A stretch of 32,833 nucleotides of DNA from UBA1479 sp964012715 (GTDB lineage Bacteria; Pseudomonadota; Alphaproteobacteria; Rhodospirillales; Casp-alpha2). Below, one piece after another: positions 9,085-16,561 of the stretch. Under the pieces are notes generated by a model. It was given only the letters and a program-made list of their open reading frames with translations, was not told where the DNA came from and searched no databases. A program made the translations under genes and the position numbers. The stretch covers positions 1 through 32,833 of the forward strand of contig CAXGUG010000033.1 in assembly GCA_964012715.1 (NCBI GenBank). Reading direction: 5' to 3'. The stretch's first letter is position 1, and every line of letters starts with the position of its first letter.

Positions 9085-9738
9085 TTAGGTTCGCTCCGCC
9101 TCATATCCGGGAAAATCCGGCTGCGCTTCGGGCATGGCCAAGCGGAAAGCATCCAATTCGGCGCAGGCGGCGTCGGCGGCCAAGACCCGAGGATAGGCAT
9201 CCAACGGAAAGCCGAACCAGCGCGCATTGCCCAGGACCGGCACCAGGTAGATATCGGCAATGGTCGGCGCGTCGCCGACGCAGAATGTCGTTTGCTTCTT
9301 GCGCTGGGCCAGCATCGTTTCGACCGTGGTCAGGCCCTTGTCGATCCAATGGGCGTACCATTCCATGGTCTTTTCCTCGGACCAGCCTTCGACCTCCACC
9401 AGATGGTCGCGGACCCGATGGTTATGGATCGGGTGGATTTCGCAGGCGATGAACTGGGCGATGGAGCGCGCGGTCATCCGCTCCATCGGGTCGTGCGGCA
9501 GGATCGACGGGGTCGGATAGGTCTCTTCCAACCAATCGATGATCGCGGTCGACTGGCCGACGATGGTGCCGTCGATGTCCAGCGCCGGCAGCAACCCTTG
9601 CGGATTGATCTTGCGATAGGCCTCGGTCCGCATGTCATCGACGGCGACGTATTCGTAATCGATGCCTTTGAGGTTCAGGGTGATGCGGACGCGCTGTCCG
9701 GCCGAATTGCGATATCGGGAATAGAGCTTCAAGGTCAT
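9085..9738 (-). CDS. maiA: Zeta-class glutathione S-transferase, maleylacetoacetate/maleylpyruvate isomerase-like
   Basis: A 217-residue cytoplasmic protein with the two-domain GST layout. The N-terminal thioredoxin fold carries RVRITLNLKG (16-25), NPQGLLPAL (45-53) and GQSTAIIDWLEE (61-72); the C-terminal helical domain includes GDAPTIADIYLVP. These match zeta GSTs, which use glutathione to isomerise maleylacetoacetate in tyrosine breakdown or maleylpyruvate in gentisate breakdown. The family's SSCSWR active-site motif reads NSAGQR here (residues 11-16), so the usual cysteine is an alanine and one serine is an asparagine. Neighbouring tyrosine-pathway genes are absent. The gene follows the acyl-CoA operon but is separated from it by a strong terminator, so it probably has its own promoter. 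Family is secure; the exact reaction is less so. Confidence 0.8.
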   Translation of the reverse strand: MTLKLYSRYRNSAGQRVRITLNLKGIDYEYVAVDDMRTEAYRKINPQGLLPALDIDGTIVGQSTAIIDWLEETYPTPSILPHDPMERMTARSIAQFIACEIHPIHNHRVRDHLVEVEGWSEEKTMEWYAHWIDKGLTTVETMLAQRKKQTTFCVGDAPTIADIYLVPVLGNARWFGFPLDAYPRVLAADAACAELDAFRLAMPEAQPDFPGYEAERT

Positions 9739-9829
9739 TGGTCGTCCTGAGCGATCTGGAAGAGGCGGGCGAGGAGACGAGGATAGCGCCTTGTCCCTGC
9801 ATGACCATGCCTGTCATTGCAGAGAGGAC

Positions 9830-9864
9830 AAAAAAAATCCGCCGGCTCCAAAAGGAACCGGCGG
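9830..9864 (-). terminator. Rho-independent terminator of the acyl-CoA operon
   Basis: Read on the minus strand, an 11-bp GC-rich stem (arms 9854-9864 and 9839-9849, one G-U pair) closes a four-base TTTT loop and is followed by A then eight T residues (9830-9837). It lies 34 bases past the acyl-CoA dehydrogenase stop and separates that operon from the GST gene. Confidence 0.93.
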
Positions 9865-9898
9865 GAAAGTTAGCAACAGGGAAGTTGCGCCCCGGCGT

Positions 9899-11083
9899 TT
9901 AGTACGACCGAGGCATCCCCAGCACATGCTGCGCGATAAAGCTGAGGATCAAGTTCGGCGAAATAGGCGCCGTACGAGCGAGTCGCGCTTCTCGCCATTT
10001 GCGTTCGATGTGGTACTCACGGGCGAAGGCGAACCCGCCGTGGGTGGTGAAGCAGGCTTCGCCCGCGTCCCAGGCCGATTGCGCCGACAGCAGGCGCGCC
10101 ATGTTGGCTTCGGCGCCGCAGGACATGCCGTTGTCGAACATGGCCGTCGCCTTGCGCACCATCAGGTCCGCCGCTTCCAGGTCCGCATAGGCCTTGGCGA
10201 TGGGGAACTGGATGCCCTGGTTCTGGCCGATCGGGCGCTTGAACACGATGCGCTCGTTGGCATAGGCCACCGCCTTTTCCAGGAAGTAGCGGCCGTTGCC
10301 GATGGCTTCCGACGCGGTCAGGCAGCGCTCGGCGTTCATCCCGTCCAGGATGTAGCGGAAGCCTTTGCCTTCTTCGCCGATCAGGGCATCCGCCGGGATC
10401 GGCACGTTGTCGAAGAACACTTCGCAGGTGTTGTGGTTGACCATGGCGTCGATCGGGCGGATTTCGCAGCCGTTCTTCTGCGCTTCCCGAAGATCGATCA
10501 GGAAGGTCGAGATGCCGTCGGTGCGTTTTTCCACCTTGTCGGCGGGCGTGGTCCGGGCCAGCAGCAGCATCAGGTCGGAATGCGCGGCGCGCGAGGTCCA
10601 AACCTTCTGGCCATTGATGACGTAGCCATTGCCCTGCTTTTCGGCGCGAGTCTTCAACTGCGTGGTGTCGGAGCCGGTGGTCGGCTCGGTCACGCCAAAG
10701 GCCTGAAGCCGCAGTTCGCCCGAGGCGATTTTCGGCAGGTAGTACTCTTTCTGCTCCTTGGAGCCATGCCGCAGCACCGTGCCCATGGTGTACATCTGGG
10801 CATGACCCGGCGAAGCCGAGCAGCCGCAAGCGTTGATGGTTTCCAGGATCACGGCACCGCCGCGAACCGGCAGGCCGGCGCCGCCGTATTCTTCAGGCAC
10901 CAGGGCGGCGAGGAAGCCGCCTTCGGTCAGGGCCTCGATGAATTCGGTCGGATAGCTGCCGGACGGCGGCTGGTCTTCCAGCTTGTGCCAGTATTCGCCC
11001 GGAAAATCGGCGCAGACCTTGGCGACCTGTTCGCGAATTTCCGGATAGTCGTTCCCCAGGGGGATATTCAGTTCGGTGGTCAT
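9899..11083 (-). CDS. Acyl-CoA dehydrogenase
   Basis: A 394-residue FAD flavoenzyme that oxidises an acyl-CoA to the 2-enoyl-CoA in the cytoplasm, passing electrons to ETF. The FAD/substrate signature FGVTEPTTGSDT is at 129-140 and the middle-domain NGQKVWTS at 157-164. The usual C-terminal YEG glutamate is missing: the end reads LARTAPISPNLILSFIAQHVLG. A glutamate is present at Glu252 in MNAERCLTASEAIG, where isovaleryl-CoA and long-chain dehydrogenases keep their catalytic base, so I infer that residue is the base and the acyl chain may be branched. The ATG at 11083 follows AGGAAACGATA; longer in-frame versions run into the upstream lyase gene and are unlikely. Last gene of the operon, 23 bases after the lyase. 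Confidence 0.93.
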   Translation of the reverse strand: MTTELNIPLGNDYPEIREQVAKVCADFPGEYWHKLEDQPPSGSYPTEFIEALTEGGFLAALVPEEYGGAGLPVRGGAVILETINACGCSASPGHAQMYTMGTVLRHGSKEQKEYYLPKIASGELRLQAFGVTEPTTGSDTTQLKTRAEKQGNGYVINGQKVWTSRAAHSDLMLLLARTTPADKVEKRTDGISTFLIDLREAQKNGCEIRPIDAMVNHNTCEVFFDNVPIPADALIGEEGKGFRYILDGMNAERCLTASEAIGNGRYFLEKAVAYANERIVFKRPIGQNQGIQFPIAKAYADLEAADLMVRKATAMFDNGMSCGAEANMARLLSAQSAWDAGEACFTTHGGFAFAREYHIERKWREARLARTAPISPNLILSFIAQHVLGMPRSY

Positions 11084-11106
11084 TATCGTTTCCTGTTGGT
11101 CGGCAC

Positions 11107-12051
11107 TCAGGCGGCGGCGGTGGCGGGGGTGAAGCCTTTGGGCGGGCCCGCGTTGATGTAGGTGCCGTGCACCGGCTCGCCCTTGAGCTGGCGTTCCATG
11201 ATCTCGCGGGCGGCCAGCAGGCCGTCCAGATCGACGCCCGTGCGCATGCCTTGTGCTTCGAGCATGAACACCAGGTCCTCGGTCACGATGTTGCCGCTGG
11301 CCCCGGGGGCATAGGGGCAACCGCCCAGACCGCCCAGGCAGGAATCGAATTCCCGAACCCCGGCGTCCAGGGCCGCGAACACGTTCGCCAGGCCCAGGCC
11401 ACGGGTGTCGTGGAAGTGGGCGCCCACGGGAATGTCCTTACCGACCGTGCGATACAACTCGGTGAACAGGTCGCGGACCTGTTTCGGATTGGCGTAGCCG
11501 ACCGTGTCGGCGACGTTGAGGCGATCCGCACCGCGTTCGACCAGGCCCTCGGCGACCTTCATTACGTCCTTGATCGCGACTTGGCCGGAAATGGTGCAGC
11601 CGAACGAGGTCGCCATGCCGCCCGAGATCACCCGGTCTTTGTATTCCGGGTTGTCGTTGCGGTACTGGACGATCTCGGCGAAGCCGTCGAGCGATTGCTG
11701 AACCGTGCGGCGGATGTTGGCCATGTTGTGTTCTTCCGACACGGACATGACAACGCCGACCTGATGGGCCCCGGCGGCCAGGCCGTCGACGGCGCCCCGC
11801 ATGTTGGGGGCCAGGGCCGACACGATCAGGCCGTCGATCATGGCCGACTGGCGGACCACGTCGGCGGAATCGGCCATCTGCGGCAGCAGCTTGGGGTTAA
11901 CGAACGAGCCGACCTGCATCTGCCGCACACCGGCGGCGGCTTCGCGGCGGATCCATTCCATCTTACCTTCGGTGGAGAAGATCGTCTGGATGCTCTGCAG
12001 CCCGTCACGGGGGCCGACTTCACTGACCAGAACGTCGATATCTTCAGTCAT
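11107..12051 (-). CDS. HMG-CoA lyase family protein (hydroxymethylglutaryl-CoA lyase-like)
   Basis: A 314-residue TIM-barrel retro-Claisen lyase of the DRE-TIM group. The start VSEVGPRDGLQ (9-19) holds the Arg-Asp pair, AHFHDTRGLGLAN (211-223) gives the two metal-binding histidines, and GGLGGCPYAPGASGN (240-254) carries the catalytic-loop cysteine Cys245. The best known reaction splits 3-hydroxy-3-methylglutaryl-CoA into acetyl-CoA and acetoacetate. Relatives cleave citramalyl-CoA or similar tertiary hydroxyacyl-CoAs, so specificity stays open. The ATG at 12051 is preceded by AAGGAGA. It sits between the enoyl-CoA hydratase and acyl-CoA dehydrogenase genes with gaps of 28 and 23 bases, so its substrate is probably the hydrated product of the neighbouring hydratase. 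Confidence 0.9.
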   Translation of the reverse strand: MTEDIDVLVSEVGPRDGLQSIQTIFSTEGKMEWIRREAAAGVRQMQVGSFVNPKLLPQMADSADVVRQSAMIDGLIVSALAPNMRGAVDGLAAGAHQVGVVMSVSEEHNMANIRRTVQQSLDGFAEIVQYRNDNPEYKDRVISGGMATSFGCTISGQVAIKDVMKVAEGLVERGADRLNVADTVGYANPKQVRDLFTELYRTVGKDIPVGAHFHDTRGLGLANVFAALDAGVREFDSCLGGLGGCPYAPGASGNIVTEDLVFMLEAQGMRTGVDLDGLLAAREIMERQLKGEPVHGTYINAGPPKGFTPATAAA

Positions 12052-12079
12052 GATGGTCTCCTTATCCTGGTAGGGGGCT

Positions 12080-12874
12080 TCAGGAACCCTTGAAAACGGG
12101 CGAACGCTTTTCGTTGAAGGCGCGCACGCCTTCGAGGCGGTCTTCGGTGCCGACCAGACGGTTGTAGGCCTGCAATTCGAACTGGAAGCCCGACATGCGG
12201 TCAACCTGCGTGGCGACGCCCAGCGAGCGTTTGGCGGCGCGGATCGACAGCGGCGCGTTGGACGCGATCTTCTTCGCCGTCTCGATGGTTTCCTCCATCA
12301 GCTTTTCCGGTTCGCACAGCTTGTTGACCACGCCCCAGTCCAGGGCTTCCTCGGCCGAGAACGGACGCCCGGTCAGGATGATTTCCTTGGCCCGACGCTC
12401 ACCCACGGCATGGGGCAGGTTCTGCGTGCCCATGGCGCCCGGCATGATGCCGATGGTGACTTCGGTCAAAGCGAAACGCGCGTGGGTCGCGGCATAGGCG
12501 AAATCGCAGGTCAGGACCGTTTCCAGGCCCCCGGCGAAAGCAGCGCCGTTGACCGCGGCGATGATCGGCACCGGGCACATGCGCGTGGCGATCACGGCCT
12601 GTTCGAAGATACGGTGCTGGACCTGCCACTGGTGGTTGGTCATGCCGTTGCGTTCCTTCAGGTCGCCGCCGGCGCAGAACGCCTTGTCGCCGCGCCCGGT
12701 CAGGATCACCACGCGAACCTCTTCGGTGTCACGATAGAGAGCTTCGAAGATTTCCTTCTGCTCCAGGCCCATCTGGGTGTTCTTGGCATTACGGACCTCG
12801 GGACGGTCCATCATGACGACCAGAATGTGATCGTCGACGCGTTCCAAGGTGAATGTTTCGTAATCCATCCGCAT
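12080..12874 (-). CDS. Enoyl-CoA hydratase/isomerase (crotonase) family protein
   Basis: A 264-residue crotonase-fold enzyme. The first oxyanion segment is AFCAGGDLKER (about 65-75). The second reads NGAAFAGGLETVLTCDFAYA and has a glutamate after the glycine pair. A second glutamate is in ALTEVTIGIMPGAMG. Both glutamates used by true hydratases are therefore present, which favours water addition to a 2-enoyl-CoA over isomerase or hydrolase chemistry. The ATG at 12874 overlaps the TAA of the CoA-transferase gene by one base (TAATG), with AAGGAAC upstream; an ATG two codons later is also possible. The protein probably hydrates the product of the operon's acyl-CoA dehydrogenase. Confidence 0.92.
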   Translation of the reverse strand: MRMDYETFTLERVDDHILVVMMDRPEVRNAKNTQMGLEQKEIFEALYRDTEEVRVVILTGRGDKAFCAGGDLKERNGMTNHQWQVQHRIFEQAVIATRMCPVPIIAAVNGAAFAGGLETVLTCDFAYAATHARFALTEVTIGIMPGAMGTQNLPHAVGERRAKEIILTGRPFSAEEALDWGVVNKLCEPEKLMEETIETAKKIASNAPLSIRAAKRSLGVATQVDRMSGFQFELQAYNRLVGTEDRLEGVRAFNEKRSPVFKGS

Positions 12875-14061
12875 TAGTTGTTCGTTCCTTCTTTCTTCTG
12901 CTGGCCGGGAGCGGTTCCCTTGACCGTATCGTTATGCTGGCCGATCGTCGGCGCGGACTCGCGGTTCGGCGGGCGCATGCCGTTGAAGCTCAACGGCAGG
13001 CCGGCCATCAGCGGGCCGCCGCCGACTTTCGATTGCAGGATGCCGAGCGCCACGGTTTGCGGGTCGGCCATCATTTCCAAAGTCTGCTGGACTGGGGCGC
13101 TGGGAATGCCGACCTCGTCCAATGCCTGCTGCCATTCGGCGCGCGTCCGGGTGAGGACGACCGGCTCGATCAGCGCGTTCAGTTCCGCCAGATTGGCATA
13201 GCGGTTCTGATTGGTGTCGAAGCGCGGGTCCTGCGGCCATTCGGGGTGACCCAGAACGTCGGCCAGGCGATTGAACAGGCGATCATTGGGGGCGGCGATA
13301 ATCAGATGGCCGTCCGAACATTCATATGCCTGATAGGGGGCCATGCCGCGCGCACCCGACCCTTCGCGTTGCGGGTTCTGGGGATCGATCGCGGCCGAGG
13401 CGACGGCGTTGTTCATCCAGCCGACGGCGGTTTCGTACAGGGACGCATCGACGGTGCTGCCTTCGCCCGTATCGGCCTGACGCTTGAGCGCGCCCAGGAT
13501 GCCGATGGCGCACCACATACCGGTGCCCATGTCGATGATCGAGGTGCCGACGCGGATCGGCGGGCGACCCGGTTCGCCGGTGATGGTCATCAGGCCGCCA
13601 TAGGCCTGCATCAGGGGATCGTAGCCCGGTTTGTCCTTCAGCGGGCCCTGGTTGCCGAACGCACCCAGGTTGCAATAGATCAGCTTGGGGTTGGCGGCGC
13701 GAAGCGTCGCCGCGTCCAGGCCCAGGCGCTCGACCGTGCCGGGGCGCATGTTCTGGATCACCACGTCGGCTTCGTTGATGCAGTAATCGCGCAGCCAGTC
13801 GCGCTCGGCATCGTCCTTCATATCGACGGTGATGGATTTCTTGTCCCGGTTCAGGGCGTGGAAGTAAGAGCCGATGCCGTCGGGGAACATCTTGCCCCAA
13901 TACCGGCAATCGTCGCCCGGTCCCGGGCGTTCGACTTTCACGACCTCGGCGCCCATGGCGGCGAGGATCCAGGTTGCGTAGGGGGCGGCGACACTGCTGC
14001 CCAATTCAACAACGCGGATACCGGCCAGGCATTGCCAGGCCTCAGCCTCGGTGTTCGTCAA
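12874..14061 (-). CDS. Class III CoA-transferase (CaiB/BaiF family)
   Basis: A 395-residue CoA-transferase that would move CoA from a donor such as succinyl-CoA to a carboxylic acid, starting the pathway. It has the family opening LAGIRVVELGSSVAAPYA (12-29), AEVVKVERPGPGDDCR (38-53), the substrate loop YDPLMQAYGGLM and the likely catalytic aspartate Asp177 in IIDMGTGMW. The best start is a TTG at 14061, six bases after a perfect AGGAGG. Earlier in-frame codons translate to a basic, low-quality sequence and would run across the divergent promoter. It is first in the four-gene operon and divergent from the IclR gene, 162 bases away. Confidence 0.9.
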   Translation of the reverse strand: MTNTEAEAWQCLAGIRVVELGSSVAAPYATWILAAMGAEVVKVERPGPGDDCRYWGKMFPDGIGSYFHALNRDKKSITVDMKDDAERDWLRDYCINEADVVIQNMRPGTVERLGLDAATLRAANPKLIYCNLGAFGNQGPLKDKPGYDPLMQAYGGLMTITGEPGRPPIRVGTSIIDMGTGMWCAIGILGALKRQADTGEGSTVDASLYETAVGWMNNAVASAAIDPQNPQREGSGARGMAPYQAYECSDGHLIIAAPNDRLFNRLADVLGHPEWPQDPRFDTNQNRYANLAELNALIEPVVLTRTRAEWQQALDEVGIPSAPVQQTLEMMADPQTVALGILQSKVGGGPLMAGLPLSFNGMRPPNRESAPTIGQHNDTVKGTAPGQQKKEGTNN

Positions 14062-14131
14062 CGTTTCCTCCTGATGGGCGGGGCCGGGGAGCCGACGTCC
14101 GCCGTCAACTTCATGCTGCGCTTTTTTATGG

Positions 14132-14167
14132 GTATCACGCTTGTGCGGTGTATCGCAATGTGATACA
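14132..14167. promoter_or_regulatory. Candidate operator in the divergent CoA-transferase/IclR promoter region
   Basis: Three copies of a related 7-mer lie between the two divergent genes: GTATCAC (14132-14138), GTATCGC (14150-14156) and its inverse GTGATAC (14160-14166). The last two form an inverted repeat with TGTATC/GATACA arms and a 7-base spacer (14149-14167). The first two are direct repeats 18 bases apart. The position next to an IclR gene suggests the regulator binds here and controls both directions. Confidence 0.55.
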
Positions 14168-14223
14168 AAGTTTCTAATAGTGCTATTACATCGTAACGAC
14201 ATCGGACTGTCAAGCGCCTGCCC

Positions 14224-15069
14224 ATGCTCGATCTACCTGACGACGACGTCCAAGCGGCCTTTGCGCCGGATGCGCCCGCCGACCGGCGGGGAAAGCCGTT
14301 CGTGGCTTCTGTCGCCAAATGTTTCCAGGTTTTGAAGGCGTTCCGCCGCGGCCAGACCGAACTGCGCCAGCGCGATCTGGGCCTGACCGAAATCTGCAAA
14401 CTGTCGGGCTTGGACAAAAGCGCGGCGCAGCGCTTTTCGGAAACGCTGGTCACGCTCGGCTATTTGGAAAAGGATCCGCAGACCCGGCGTTATCGTCCGG
14501 GCATCGCGTTGATCGACTTCTATTACACCTTCATGGTTTCGCACCGGCTGGCCCAGATCGCCATGCCGATCCTGATCGAAGCGTCCAAGGTCTACGACAC
14601 CACCATCAACCTGTGCGAACTGTCGGGCACCGATGCGATCTATACGGTCCGCATCCCCCAGGCCAAGGCCAGCTACGGCACCATGTTGGCGGGGCGGCGC
14701 GTGCCGGCGTTCTGTTCGTCGCCGGGTATGGTGATCCTGGCCAATCTGCCGGAAGAGGAATCGGAGGCCGTGTTCGATGCCTCGGACATTCGCCAGGTCA
14801 CGGAATATACGGTGACCGATCGCGAGACGTTGCGCGCGCAAATGGCCGAGGCTCGCCGTCAGGGCTTTCACATCTCGGATCAGCAGGGGCAGGTCGGCAA
14901 CGTTTCGGTCGCGGCCCCGGTTCTGACGCCGGGCGGCCGCGCCGTCGCGGCGGTGCATATTCCGGGTTACGCCCCGCGCTGGGACCTGGACTCCGTCACC
15001 GAAAAGCTGACGCCGCTGGCCGTCGAGACGGCCATGCGTATCTCCGACTCTCTTACCGACGCCATGTAA
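14224..15069 (+). CDS. IclR family transcriptional regulator
   Basis: A 281-residue regulator with an N-terminal winged helix-turn-helix (about 25-90; recognition part LTEICKLSGLDKSAAQRFSE) and a C-terminal IclR effector domain (about 100-275, with GRRVPAFCSSPGMVILA and a late VSVAAPVL segment). IclR proteins usually bind small organic acids or aromatic intermediates and control a neighbouring catabolic operon. It is divergent from the CoA-transferase operon and 42 bases ahead of the MmgE/PrpD gene on its own strand, so it probably regulates both. A 20-residue acidic, Ala/Pro-containing N-terminal extension precedes the DNA-binding domain. The ATG at 14224 has a poor ribosome site, consistent with low expression. 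Confidence 0.93.
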   Translation: MLDLPDDDVQAAFAPDAPADRRGKPFVASVAKCFQVLKAFRRGQTELRQRDLGLTEICKLSGLDKSAAQRFSETLVTLGYLEKDPQTRRYRPGIALIDFYYTFMVSHRLAQIAMPILIEASKVYDTTINLCELSGTDAIYTVRIPQAKASYGTMLAGRRVPAFCSSPGMVILANLPEEESEAVFDASDIRQVTEYTVTDRETLRAQMAEARRQGFHISDQQGQVGNVSVAAPVLTPGGRAVAAVHIPGYAPRWDLDSVTEKLTPLAVETAMRISDSLTDAM

Positions 15070-15111
15070 ACGACAACAAACGTAAAAGTCCCATCGCAGG
15101 AGGAAACGAAA

Positions 15112-16485
15112 ATGCCCGATACACAACAATCCGCCGCCGGTGCGGCGACCGCCACGCCGACGCGCGACCTTGCCGCCTGGATCGCCAGCGTCAAATCGTC
15201 CGAAATGGGCGACCGTCCGCGCCGCTGGGCCAAGCATGCCATTCTCGACTGGTTCGGCGTGACCCTGGCGGGTGCGACCGATCCGCTGGTCGGCATCCTG
15301 GCCGATGACGCGCTGGATTCCGGCGAGGCCGGTGCCTCGCGCCTGGTCGGCCGTTCGGAAAAGGTCAGCCCCAGCTTCGCCGCCATGATCAACGGCGCGG
15401 CGTCGCACGCCCTGGACTACGACGACGTCAACAAGCGCCTGCACGGCCATCCGACCGTGCCGGTCGTGCCCGCGATCCTGGCCCTGGCCGAACAGAAGGG
15501 CCTGTCGGGCAAGGACGTGGTCGAAGCCTTCATCGTCGGCTACGAAATCGAATGCCTGATCGGCGAGATGATGGGCATGTCCCACTATGACCATGGCTGG
15601 CACGCCACGGCGACCGTCGGCACCTTCGGCGCCGCGGCCGGTTGCGCCCGCATGCTGGGCTTGGACTCCGATAAGTCGGCCATGGCCCTGGGCATCGCCG
15701 CGACGCAGGCGGCGGGTCTGAAATCCATGTTCGGCACCATGTGCAAACCGCTGCACGCCGGTAAGGCCGCGATGAACGGTCTGATGGCGGCCCGCTGGGC
15801 GGCCCGTGGCTTCACCAGCCGCGCCGACGCGCTGGAATGCGCGCAGGGCTTCGGCACCACCCAGTCGACCGATTTCTCGGCGCTGCCGGTCCGGCCCGAT
15901 GCCTCGGCCCCCTATGCGGTCGAAGAGAACCTGTTCAAGTATCACGCTGCTTGCTACCTGACGCATTCGAGCATCGAAGCGATCCGCAAGATGAAGCAGG
16001 AACACGACTTCGCCGCCGATCAGGTGACCCGCGTGCGCAGCTTCGTCGATGCCGGCCACCGCAAGGTCTGCGATATTCCGGAACCGGAAACGGGCCTACA
16101 GATGAAGTTCTCGATCCGCCATTGCATCGCCATGGCGTTGAACGGCATCGACACCGGCGACCGCAATATCTTCAACGAGGAAATGGCCAACCGTCAGGAC
16201 CTGATGGACCTGCGCCGCAAGGTCGACCTGGAGAACAAGGTGCATGACAGTCGCCACGCCGCCGAAGTCGTGATCGACCTGGACGACGGCCGCTCGCTGG
16301 TTCAGTTCTTCGACGTCGGCATTCCGGCGGACGACCTGGAAGCGCAGGAACAGCGCTTGGTCACCAAGTTCCACCGACTGGCCGAGCCGATCCTGGGCGC
16401 CGACAAGGCGAAGCGGATCGAAGACCTGGTGCTGGGTCTGGAAGACGCCAAGGGCGTGGCCGACCTGATGGCTGCCGCCGGCTGA
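15112..16485 (+). CDS. MmgE/PrpD family protein
   Basis: A 457-residue protein of the MmgE/PrpD family, which includes 2-methylcitrate dehydratase, cis-aconitate decarboxylase (itaconate-forming) and several uncharacterised enzymes. Seen here are SHALDYDDVNKRLHGHPTVP (split across residues 98-120), GYEIECLIGE, GWHATATVGTFGAAAG and KPLHAGKAAMNGLMAARWA, which are the family's helical-core landmarks. The ATG at 15112 follows an AGGAGG site. It is 42 bases downstream of the IclR gene and ends just before a strong terminator. The context suggests it prepares, or isomerises/dehydrates, the acid fed to the CoA-transferase operon. No PrpB/PrpC genes are present, so the methylcitrate cycle is an unlikely home. 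The precise reaction is not known. Confidence 0.9.
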   Translation: MPDTQQSAAGAATATPTRDLAAWIASVKSSEMGDRPRRWAKHAILDWFGVTLAGATDPLVGILADDALDSGEAGASRLVGRSEKVSPSFAAMINGAASHALDYDDVNKRLHGHPTVPVVPAILALAEQKGLSGKDVVEAFIVGYEIECLIGEMMGMSHYDHGWHATATVGTFGAAAGCARMLGLDSDKSAMALGIAATQAAGLKSMFGTMCKPLHAGKAAMNGLMAARWAARGFTSRADALECAQGFGTTQSTDFSALPVRPDASAPYAVEENLFKYHAACYLTHSSIEAIRKMKQEHDFAADQVTRVRSFVDAGHRKVCDIPEPETGLQMKFSIRHCIAMALNGIDTGDRNIFNEEMANRQDLMDLRRKVDLENKVHDSRHAAEVVIDLDDGRSLVQFFDVGIPADDLEAQEQRLVTKFHRLAEPILGADKAKRIEDLVLGLEDAKGVADLMAAAG

Positions 16486-16516
16486 TCTTTAGCCCCGGCA
16501 GACTGAAGTATCGATG

Positions 16517-16548
16517 CGGGCCGGTCCTTCGGGATCGGCCCGTTTCTT
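16517..16548 (+). terminator. Rho-independent terminator after the MmgE/PrpD gene
   Basis: An 11-bp stem (16517-16527 with 16532-16542, one G-U pair) is capped by a TTCG tetraloop and followed by TTTCTT. It lies about 30 bases after the stop codon, between convergent genes. The T-rich tail is only on the plus side. Confidence 0.9.
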
Positions 16549-16561
16549 ATTGGGTGAGCGC

